Of a stretch of 64,000 nucleotides of DNA, positions 46,473 to 53,384 are shown in pieces. Source of the DNA: UBA8190 sp003453695. Its GTDB lineage: Bacteria > Actinomycetota > Acidimicrobiia > Acidimicrobiales > UBA8190. The notes below the pieces were generated by a model that searched no databases, was not told where the DNA came from, and saw nothing but the letters and a program-made list of their open reading frames with translations. The first letter of the stretch is position 1, and every line of letters starts with the position of its first letter. The position numbers and the translations under genes are program-made. The stretch lies in NCBI GenBank assembly GCA_036796975.1, contig DAIRBY010000014.1, positions 1 to 64,000 of the forward strand, read 5' to 3'.

Positions 46473-47080
46473 CCGACGAGCTCAAAGAGGTCATCCGCGA
46501 CTTCCGCCGCGACCAGATCATCGACGTGGCCCGGCGGCTGTTCGGCGAGCGGGGCACCACCGAGGTGTCGATGGACGAGATCGCCGCCGAGGCGGAGGTG
46601 GCCCGCTCGACCGTCTACGTCTACTTCGCCAACCGCGACGAGTTGCTGCGCGCCTGCCTGAAGCGGATGTACGGCCAGTTGCAGGACGCCATCGTGGCCC
46701 AATGGGAGACCGAGAGGGATCCCGAGGCGCGCCTGCGCGCCATCATCCGGGGGCTGTTGGCCCGGATCGACGACAACCCGGCCTTCTTCCGGCTGGCCAT
46801 GGCCGTGCACGCTTCCGCCAACGACACCGGGGCGGCCGTCGACGCCGAACTGGCGACGATCGGGCTGGACATGGCCCGGCTGCTCGAAGACGTCATGACC
46901 GAAGGAATCAGCGAGGGGCTGTTCGCCGACGTCGAGCCGGCACGGGCCGCCGCCTTCATCGGCCAGCAGGTGTACGGGGCCATGTCGGTACGGGCCGGTG
47001 AACCGGCTCCGTTGCCGCTCGAGGAAGCCGTGGACGAGCTGAGCACCTTTCTGTTGAGCGGCTTGCGGCGACGGGCCTGA
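46457..47080 (+). CDS. TetR-family transcriptional regulator
   Basis: A 207-aa one-component repressor. The helix-turn-helix domain reads RDQIIDVARRLFGERGTTEV, then SMDEIAAEAEVARSTVYVYFANRDELL; the C-terminal half is a ligand-binding helical domain. It begins at the third repeat copy and overlaps the 13-codon frame stop. It probably represses the P450 operon at the TATCGGAC-N5-GTCCGATA site. The inducer is unknown, perhaps the P450 substrate. Confidence 0.93.
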   Translation: MPRRSPDELKEVIRDFRRDQIIDVARRLFGERGTTEVSMDEIAAEAEVARSTVYVYFANRDELLRACLKRMYGQLQDAIVAQWETERDPEARLRAIIRGLLARIDDNPAFFRLAMAVHASANDTGAAVDAELATIGLDMARLLEDVMTEGISEGLFADVEPARAAAFIGQQVYGAMSVRAGEPAPLPLEEAVDELSTFLLSGLRRRA

Positions 47081-47126
47081 GAGCGCCCGCTGCCGCCCGC
47101 CCGCTCACGGCCACCGCACCGGATCC

Positions 47127-47714
47127 TCAACCGGCCGCGTGGACCGGCGTGGACGTCCGGGCCCGGCGGTCGGGGATCTCGCACAGGCCGTCCGAGCCGA
47201 TGTTGAGGGCGTGGTTGGTCATGTTGTAGACGTGCTCGCTGGCGACGAGCCAGACGATGTCGCAGATCTCCCGCTCGCTGTAGTGGCCGGCCAGCCGGGC
47301 GAAGGTCTCGCCATCGACCCGCTTGGTGGCGGTCACCTCGATGGCGTAGTCCAAGGCGGCGCGCTCGGCGTCGCTGAACAGCGGGCTGCTGCGGTAGCCG
47401 GGCAGGGCGTCGATGCGGGCGACGTCCTCGGGCGACTTCTTCGTGGCGTACCACCTCGAGGTGTCCATGCAGAAGGCGCACCCGTTGATGGCGGCCACCT
47501 GCTGGCGCACCAGCACGGCGGTGTGGGGCGACAGCTCGAGCTTCTTGTCCAGGCGGGAGACCTTGCCGTAGAAGGACAGGAAGGCGTTGGGCATGCGCGC
47601 CGAGAAGACGGCGATGGGCGTGGACACCTTGCCGAACTGCTTGCGGGTGAAGAAGTACACGGCCCGGAGCAGCAGACCCTTGGGCTTCTCCACCGGAGCG
47701 AGGAATGGGGCCAT
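47127..47714 (-). CDS. carboxymuconolactone decarboxylase/AhpD-like protein
   Basis: A 195-aa all-helical protein of the CMD/AhpD group. The redox-active CxxC is in INGCAFCMDTSR, with the conserved His nearby in TSRWYA context replaced; the helix YSEREICDIVWLVASEH fits the family. Such proteins act as peroxidase or peroxidase-reducing partners, or are decarboxylases. GAAAGGAGG stands before the ATG. It is divergent from an ECF41-type sigma gene with an ECF41-type promoter in front, so it is the likely target of that sigma factor. Confidence 0.9.
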   Translation of the reverse strand: MAPFLAPVEKPKGLLLRAVYFFTRKQFGKVSTPIAVFSARMPNAFLSFYGKVSRLDKKLELSPHTAVLVRQQVAAINGCAFCMDTSRWYATKKSPEDVARIDALPGYRSSPLFSDAERAALDYAIEVTATKRVDGETFARLAGHYSEREICDIVWLVASEHVYNMTNHALNIGSDGLCEIPDRRARTSTPVHAAG

Positions 47715-47757
47715 CTCCGGCCTCCTTTCGTGTCGGTCGTACCGGTTCTCCCCCTAG

Positions 47758-47784
47758 GACCCGCCGGCGCCCGGCGCTGTGACA
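47758..47784 (-). promoter_or_regulatory. ECF41-type promoter of the decarboxylase gene
   Basis: On the reverse strand TGTCACA (47784-47778) is followed by 16 bases and then GGTC (47761-47758), 44 bp before the ATG. The known ECF41 motif is TGTCACA-N16-CGTC, so only one base of the -10 differs. Sigma-dependence is inferred. Confidence 0.75.
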
Positions 47785-47822
47785 CCCAATCGCCTCACAA
47801 TCCCCGTGCACCGGCGGCCTCT

Positions 47823-47849
47823 CGTCACATCGAGACCTCCCGCCGGGTC
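47823..47849 (+). promoter_or_regulatory. ECF41-type promoter of the sigma-factor gene
   Basis: CGTCACA at 47823-47829, 16 bases, then GGTC at 47846-47849. It has the same spacing and nearly the same sequence as the divergent site 40 bp away. It lies 26-47 bp before the candidate sigma starts, suggesting that the sigma factor transcribes its own gene. Confidence 0.65.
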
Positions 47850-47896
47850 GCCTCGGTGACGGGTGGGCGAGAAGGATGGCAAGGAGGATGGGCCAG

Positions 47897-48784
47897 ATGA
47901 GCGAGAGCGATTGGCTCCTGGGGCGCTTCGAGGAGCAGCGTCCGAAGCTGCGAGCGGTCGCCTACCGGATGCTGGGCTCGCTGGCCGAAGCCGACGACGC
48001 CCTGCAGGACGCCTGGGTGCGGGTGAGCCGGGCGGGGGCGGACGACGTCGAGAACCTGGGGGCGTGGATGACCACCATCGTCGCCCGCGTCTGTCTGAAC
48101 ATGATCCGGTCCCGGAACGTGAGGAAGGAAGAGCCGCTCGAGGCCCGCCTGCCCGATCCCATCGTGCTCCCGGAGGGAGCAGCCGAGCCCGAAGAGGAAG
48201 CGGTGCTGGCCGACTCCGTCGGTCTTGCGCTCCAGATCGTGCTCGAAACCCTGTCGCCGTCCGAGCGGCTGGCGTTCGTCCTCCACGACATGTTCGACCT
48301 CCCCTTCGAGGAGATCGCCCCCATGGTGGGGAAGTCCACCGACGCCGCCCGTCAGCTCGCCAGCCGCGCCCGCCGGCGCGTGAAAGGTGCCGGGCCGCCC
48401 GAGGCCGAGCCCGACCGTCACCGTCAGCGAGCCGTGGTGGACGCCTTCTTCGCCGCGGCGCGAGGTGGTGACTTGACGTCGCTGGTCGCCTTGCTCCATC
48501 CCGACGTGGTGCTGCGGGCCGACTTGAGCCCCGGGCGCCCGTCGGCGTCGAGGGTGGTACGCGGTGCGGAGGCCGTCGCCCGGCAGGCGCGCATCGGGGC
48601 CGACCCTGCGGCGATCGTCCTCCCCGTCCTGGTCAACGGCGCTGCCGGCGCCGTCGTCACCCTGGAGGGCCGCCCTCACGTCCTCATGGCGTTCACCGTC
48701 GCCGAAGGGAAGATCGTGGAGATCGACATCATCGGCGACCCGCAGCGGGTCGGGAAGGTGGCGGCTTCGGTCCTCGCCGGCTGA
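47897..48784 (+). CDS. ECF41-type sigma factor with SnoaL-like C-terminal domain
   Basis: 295 aa from the ATG at 47897 (GGAGG nine bases upstream); ATGs at 47876 and 47888 are alternatives. Region 2 is LRAVAYRMLGSLAEADDALQ with DAWVRV; region 4 has LPFEEIAPMVGKSTDAARQLASRARR. A SnoaL-like domain of about 110 residues follows and ends in GDPQRV, near the ECF41 NPDKL signature. The linker LPDP resembles the ECF41 WLPEP motif. ECF41 factors have no anti-sigma factor; the fused domain controls activity. It is divergent from its probable target, a CMD gene. Confidence 0.9.
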   Translation: MSESDWLLGRFEEQRPKLRAVAYRMLGSLAEADDALQDAWVRVSRAGADDVENLGAWMTTIVARVCLNMIRSRNVRKEEPLEARLPDPIVLPEGAAEPEEEAVLADSVGLALQIVLETLSPSERLAFVLHDMFDLPFEEIAPMVGKSTDAARQLASRARRRVKGAGPPEAEPDRHRQRAVVDAFFAAARGGDLTSLVALLHPDVVLRADLSPGRPSASRVVRGAEAVARQARIGADPAAIVLPVLVNGAAGAVVTLEGRPHVLMAFTVAEGKIVEIDIIGDPQRVGKVAASVLAG

Positions 48785-48824
48785 AGGCGACAGCCAGCCC
48801 CTCACCCGTCTAGACCGATGGCCC

Positions 48825-49889
48825 GTGACGGCGGTCCTCGTGGTCCTGGCAGTCGGTTTCGCCTACAGCATCGGTGCCCACTACACGGGCGCCTGCATGG
48901 GGATGCCCCACGCGCTCAACGCCATCTCGGCCCGCCGAGCGCTGATCGTCATGGCGCCCCTCGCCCTCCTGGGTGCCACCGTCGCCAGCCACGGCGTCGA
49001 GCACACCGTCGGCCGCGGGCTCATCGGCGGGGCCGGGCTGTCGGTGCCGGGACTCGTCATCGTCGTAGGGGTGGCGTTCGGGTTGACCAGCCTGTTCAAC
49101 CGACTGCGCACACCGACGTCGACCATCCAGATCGTGGTGTTCAGTGCCGTGGGTGCCGGGCTGGCAGCCGGCCTCGGCATCCAGTGGAACCACATCGCCG
49201 AGCTGGCGGTGATCTGGGTGACCGCCCCTCTCGCCGCCGCCGCCCTCGGGTACCTGTTCACGAAGGTGCTCGACCTCGTCCCTTCGGTAGGCGTCGAGTC
49301 GCACGACCGGGCCGAGAACCTGGCCATGGTGGCGCTCGAGGGCCCGGTCCCGATCACCTCCGAGGACAGCGGGGCGGGACGGGCCGGCACGGCTGCCACC
49401 GCCGGAGGGTGGTTGGGGGCGGCGCTCGTGCTCGTGGGGGCGCTCGCCTCGTTCACGATGGGGGGCAACGACGTTGCCAACGCCACGGGCTCGCTGGTGG
49501 GCACCCGCATCCTGGGGCCGCTCGCCGCCGGCCTCGTGGGCGGCCTCGGGATCGCCGCCGGCGTGCTGACCTGGGGACGGCCCTTGCTCCGCAGGGTCGC
49601 CTTCGACATCGTGAGCGTCGACCGGCCCATGGCCACCGCCGCCCAGCTCGTGCAGGCGGCCGTGGTGTTGAGCGCGGTCGCCTTCGGGTTCTTCACCTCC
49701 ATGAACCAGGCGCTCGTGGGAGCCATGGGCGGTGCCGGCGTGGCCCGGGGACGCCAGTCCGTCCACGCCTCGACTCTCCTGGACATCGTCCGGGCCTGGG
49801 TCATCGGGCCGGGGGCCGGGATCACCCTGGGCTTCGCCTTCACCCGGCTGGCCCTGTCCGTCGCCGGGAGCCACTACCTCGTCGCCTGA
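48825..49889 (+). CDS. inorganic phosphate transporter (PiT family)
   Basis: A 354-aa integral membrane protein with about ten helices, from a GTG at 48825. PiT signature GGNDVANATGSLVG is in the second half; the matching first-half motif is less regular (MGMPHALNAIS). It should move phosphate or sulfate-like ions with H+ or Na+. The first copy of the duplicated GANDVANA motif is degenerate, so the transport mode could differ. No PhoU-like gene is adjacent. A short sigma relic follows. Confidence 0.88.
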   Translation: MTAVLVVLAVGFAYSIGAHYTGACMGMPHALNAISARRALIVMAPLALLGATVASHGVEHTVGRGLIGGAGLSVPGLVIVVGVAFGLTSLFNRLRTPTSTIQIVVFSAVGAGLAAGLGIQWNHIAELAVIWVTAPLAAAALGYLFTKVLDLVPSVGVESHDRAENLAMVALEGPVPITSEDSGAGRAGTAATAGGWLGAALVLVGALASFTMGGNDVANATGSLVGTRILGPLAAGLVGGLGIAAGVLTWGRPLLRRVAFDIVSVDRPMATAAQLVQAAVVLSAVAFGFFTSMNQALVGAMGGAGVARGRQSVHASTLLDIVRAWVIGPGAGITLGFAFTRLALSVAGSHYLVA

Positions 49890-49949
49890 TCGACGGGGGA
49901 AGGCAAGATTTTCCCGGGACGTCGTCGATCCGGGTCTGTCCCGTGCGTC

Positions 49950-50274
49950 GATGAGGGTGCAGGCGCCACCGGGGAGATCGTCGGCCTGTACGACCTCCTC
50001 GTGCAGGCATGGCCCTCGCCGGTGGTGGCCCTCAACCGTGCCGTGGCCATCGGCTTCGCCGACGGGCCCGAAGCCGGCCTCGCTGCTCTGGACCTGCTCG
50101 CCGCCGAGGCGGTGTTGGCGTCCTACAGCTACCTGGCTTCTTCGCGCGCCGAGTTCATGAGGTCTCGGACGCACGGACGAGGCTCGGCTCGCCTACGAAG
50201 AAGCACGCATGCTCTCGGAGAACTCGGTCGAGCGCGAGTTCCTGGCCGACCGCCTGCGCAGCATCGGAGGCTGA
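49950..50274 (+). pseudogene. C-terminal relic of an ECF-type sigma factor (COG4941)
   Basis: The reading frame from about 49971 gives EIVGLYDLLVQAWPSPVVA, LNRAVAIGFADGPEAGL and YLASSRAEF, which is the C-terminal extension of the COG4941/DUF6596 sigma group. After ATG at 50157 the frame must skip one base (A at 50160) to continue as GLGRTDEARLAYEEARM and end ERE..FLADRLRSIGG at a TGA at 50272. The N-terminal DNA-binding parts are missing. It is therefore a 5'-truncated, frameshifted remnant in a gap between the phosphate transporter and protease genes. Confidence 0.8.
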
Positions 50275-50410
50275 CCCCGGCGCGGCGCGCCCGGCGGCGG
50301 TCTCCCCGCCCTTGGGAAACCCAAAGGATGCGCACAGCCGTCGCCGAGGCGGCCCTCCGACACTTGTCGGTGACAGCCGCCATGCGGCCTGAGCCCGGGA
50401 AGGAGCGGCC

Positions 50411-51736
50411 ATGCACGAGCAGCCCCGACGACACGACATCGGCGACGACGAGGCCACAGGTGGCGTGGGCACTGCGCTGCTCGACCGCCCGGCGACAGAC
50501 GACACCGCCGGTGCCGGGCGCAGCGGTCAGCCCGGTTGGCCCCCGCCGCTCGGCAGCGCGGGCGGCGGCGGCTGGCCACCCCCCTCCACGGTTCCGCCCT
50601 GGGCGGCGCCACCACCTCCGTACCGGCGCCCTCCCCGGCCGTGGCTGCGGATCTTCGCCGCCGCCTCGATGGCCGGGCTGGCACTGGCCAGCGGGATCCT
50701 GGGCTTCGTCATCGGCAACCACCCCGGCACGGCCACCACGGGTACGGTCAGCCCGTCCGGCTCGACGGGCAGCCCACAGGGGTCGGGAGCGTCCCCGTCG
50801 GGCTCGACGGGCAACGGCGACCTCGCCTCCGGCGTCGACAAGTGGGTGGTCGACATCAACACCGTGCTCGGCTACCAGAGCGCTCAGGCGGCCGGGACCG
50901 GCATCGTCCTCACCTCGACGGGTGAGGTGCTGACCAACAACCACGTGATCGAGGGGGCCACTCAGATCAGCGTCACGGACGTCGGCAACGGCCACACCTA
51001 CAGCGCCACCGTGGTCGGGACCGACGCCTCGGCCGACGTCGCCGTGCTGCAGCTCTCGGGTGCGTCCGGCCTCGTCACCGCCAGCGTGGGTCGCTCGGCG
51101 AACCTCGTCGTGGGCGACGTCGTCACCGCCTTCGGGAACGCCGGGGGCGTCGGGGGGACCCCCAGCCAGTCGAGCGGAGCGGTGACGGCGCTCGACCAAC
51201 AGGTCACCGCCTCCGACTCGTTGTCGGGCGCTTCGGAGCAGCTGTCGGGGATGATCCAGACCAGCGCCTCGCTGCAGCCCGGTGACTCAGGCGGGCCCCT
51301 CGTCGACTCGGCAGGGAGGGTGGTCGGCATCGACACCGCCGGCTCGAGCGGATTTCAGTTCCAATCGGGCTCGAGCGCCAACTTCGCCATCCCCATCGAC
51401 ACCGCCCTGCAGATCGCCAGGCAGATCGAATCGGGCCAGTCGTCCTCGACGGTGCACATCGGGTCGGCTGCCCTCCTGGGCGTCGGCGTCACGTCGGCCG
51501 GCGGCAACGGCGCGTTGGTGGAGAACGTGATCGCCTCCTCGCCGGCTGCAGCGGCGGGACTGCAGCCCGGTGACGTCATCGACTCCTTGAACGGTCAGGA
51601 CGTGAGCTCGCCGACCGACCTGTCCAGGGTGATGGAGGGCATGCGGCCCGGAGCCGAGACCCAGGTGGGATGGGTGGACGAGTCGGGTCAGCAGCACACC
51701 GCCGCTGTCCGGCTGGCGACGGGACCGCCGGCGTGA
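50411..51736 (+). CDS. membrane-anchored S1C (HtrA/DegP-like) serine protease with PDZ domain
   Basis: A 441-aa paralogue of the protease at 14.6 kb. A Gly/Pro-rich cytoplasmic tail (1-78) leads to one transmembrane helix (about 81-103), a Ser/Gly linker, and the trypsin-like domain with H178 (TNNHVIEG), D209 (SADVAVLQL) and S293 (PGDSGGPL), then a PDZ domain. The catalytic region is strikingly close to that of the other copy, for example around TSTGEVLTNNH and ISVTDVGNG. It is an envelope protein-quality protease. Confidence 0.93.
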   Translation: MHEQPRRHDIGDDEATGGVGTALLDRPATDDTAGAGRSGQPGWPPPLGSAGGGGWPPPSTVPPWAAPPPPYRRPPRPWLRIFAAASMAGLALASGILGFVIGNHPGTATTGTVSPSGSTGSPQGSGASPSGSTGNGDLASGVDKWVVDINTVLGYQSAQAAGTGIVLTSTGEVLTNNHVIEGATQISVTDVGNGHTYSATVVGTDASADVAVLQLSGASGLVTASVGRSANLVVGDVVTAFGNAGGVGGTPSQSSGAVTALDQQVTASDSLSGASEQLSGMIQTSASLQPGDSGGPLVDSAGRVVGIDTAGSSGFQFQSGSSANFAIPIDTALQIARQIESGQSSSTVHIGSAALLGVGVTSAGGNGALVENVIASSPAAAAGLQPGDVIDSLNGQDVSSPTDLSRVMEGMRPGAETQVGWVDESGQQHTAAVRLATGPPA

Positions 51737-51761
51737 GCGGGGACGCCCAGGCGGGCGCCGG

Positions 51762-52379
51762 TCAGCCCCGGGGCACCGAGAAGGCGGCGCGCTCTGATTC
51801 CACCACCTCTCGCCAGTGACATCCGTGCAGGTGGTCGTTCACGACCCCCAGGGCCTGCATGGCGGCGTACACGGTGGTGGGCCCGACGAAGACGAACCCG
51901 TGCCGACGCAACTCGGCGGAGAGCGCCGTGGACTCGGAGGTCGACGACGAGAGGTCGCTCAGGTGCTTCGGCGCCGCCGCCCGCGCCGTTTCGTGGCTCC
52001 AGAGCATCGCCGCCAGGGAGCGTCCCGCCTGGTGCAGCGACACCGTCGCCCGGGCGTTTTTCACCGTGGCGGCGATCTTGCCCCGGTGGCGCACGATGGA
52101 CGCGTCGGTGACGAGCCGCTCGATGTCGCCGTCCCCGAAGCGCGAGACGGCCTCGGGGTCGAACGAGCAGAAGGCTCGCCGGAAACCCTCCCGCTTGCGA
52201 AGGATGGTGAGCCACGACAGGCCCGCCTGGAAGCCTTCGAGGCAGAGTTTCTCGTACACACGGGCTTCGTCCGCCACCGGACGCCCCCACTCGGCATCGT
52301 GGTAGGCCCGGTACTCCGGCGTCGAGGCGCCCCAGGCGCACCGGGCGAGCCCGTCGTCGCCGATGACCAGATCGGTCAC
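51762..52379 (-). CDS. tag: DNA-3-methyladenine glycosylase I
   Basis: A 205-aa base-excision glycosylase that removes 3-methyladenine from DNA. The zinc ligands of the TagI family are visible: Cys in RCAWG, His in YHDAEWG, and His/Cys in NDHLHGCHW. The segments EGFQAGLSWLTILRKREGFR and PTTVYAAMQALGVV are family blocks. Start at a GTG at 52379 that overlaps the upstream stop (GTGA). It is co-translated with an LLM oxidoreductase, a pairing with no obvious logic. Confidence 0.93.
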   Translation of the reverse strand: MTDLVIGDDGLARCAWGASTPEYRAYHDAEWGRPVADEARVYEKLCLEGFQAGLSWLTILRKREGFRRAFCSFDPEAVSRFGDGDIERLVTDASIVRHRGKIAATVKNARATVSLHQAGRSLAAMLWSHETARAAAPKHLSDLSSSTSESTALSAELRRHGFVFVGPTTVYAAMQALGVVNDHLHGCHWREVVESERAAFSVPRG

Positions 52380-53260
52380 CAAGGAGCGTGCTCGATGGCG
52401 GCCAGCTCGTCCATGACCGGTCCGAACGTGGACTCGAGCCACCCCCCCGGATCGGGCCCGACCGCACCGGTGACGAGGGTGGACACGCCGATCCGGGCGA
52501 ACGCCTCAGCGCCCCCGAGCACTTCTTTCGGCCCGGCACCGGGCGGGAGCTCCCGGTACATGGCCGTCACCTCGATCTCCTTCGGGTCCCGGCCCACGGC
52601 GTCGCAGTGGCGCCGCAGCACCTCGAGCTTGCGGGCGACGTCGTCGGGCCCGCCGAAGATGTTGCAGGCGTCGGCGTACCGGGCGACGAGCCGCAAGGTC
52701 TTGCGTTCGCCGCTGCCGCCGATCAACAGCCGGGGGCGGGGGCGGCTGACCGGCTGCGGTGCGCAGATCGTCTCGGCCAGCTGGTAGTGCCGTCCCTCAA
52801 AGGGCCCGTCGTTCCCGCTCCACATCTGCAGACAGATCTGGATGGCCTCTTCGAGCCTCTCGAAGCGCTCGCCCGTGGGCGGGAAGGGCACGCCGAGACC
52901 GCGATGCTCACGCTCGTACCAGGCAGCGCCGATCCCGAGCTCGGCCCGGCCCTGTGAGAGCACGTCCAAGGTCGTGACGATCTTGGCCAGCAGACCCGGA
53001 TGCCGGTAGCTCACCCCGGTCACGAGCAGACGCAGCCGGAGACGGCTGGTCACGCCGGCCACGAAGCCGAGCGCGGTGTAGCCCTCGAGCATGGGGTCCT
53101 GTGCCGGCGCCATCCAGTCCATCTGGAAGTAGTGGTCCATGAACGACTGGGTCTTCACGCCGATGGCCTCCGCCCGTCGAGCCAGGTCGGCGACGCCGGG
53201 GCCGATGCCCGACGGACCGCCGGCCCAGTCGAAGCGATGCACGTGCAGATCCAGTTCCAT
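52376..53260 (-). CDS. LLM-class (F420-dependent type) oxidoreductase
   Basis: A 294-aa luciferase-like monooxygenase fold (TIM barrel), typically using F420 or FMN. Family segments are TQSFMDHYFQMDWMAP, LTTLDVLSQGRAELGIGAAW and RLLIGGSGERKTLRLVARYA. Length is typical. Substrate unknown. Its TGA overlaps the GTG of the TagI gene. It is divergent from the MFS gene with about 120 bp between the starts, and a short frame lies in that gap. Confidence 0.88.
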   Translation of the reverse strand: MELDLHVHRFDWAGGPSGIGPGVADLARRAEAIGVKTQSFMDHYFQMDWMAPAQDPMLEGYTALGFVAGVTSRLRLRLLVTGVSYRHPGLLAKIVTTLDVLSQGRAELGIGAAWYEREHRGLGVPFPPTGERFERLEEAIQICLQMWSGNDGPFEGRHYQLAETICAPQPVSRPRPRLLIGGSGERKTLRLVARYADACNIFGGPDDVARKLEVLRRHCDAVGRDPKEIEVTAMYRELPPGAGPKEVLGGAEAFARIGVSTLVTGAVGPDPGGWLESTFGPVMDELAAIEHAPW

Positions 53261-53321
53261 GGTCCCGGTCTACCCGCTCAGGGCCGAGGCCGCGCCGACT
53301 CGCCGGAGGTAGCTTCGACGC

Positions 53322-53384
53322 ATGGCGGAGACGGCGCCGCAGGGCCTGTTCGGCACAGCCCGCTCCGCGCTGTTGCGGGCGTGA
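53322..53384 (+). CDS. 20-codon upstream frame of the MFS gene
   Basis: ATG at 53322 opens a 20-codon frame (MAETAPQGLFGTARSALLRA) whose TGA overlaps the GTG of the MFS gene (GTGA). GGAGG stands upstream at about 53304. It may be a translational leader controlling the transporter. Spacing to the ribosome site is longer than ideal, so the start could be inefficient. Confidence 0.45.
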   Translation: MAETAPQGLFGTARSALLRA

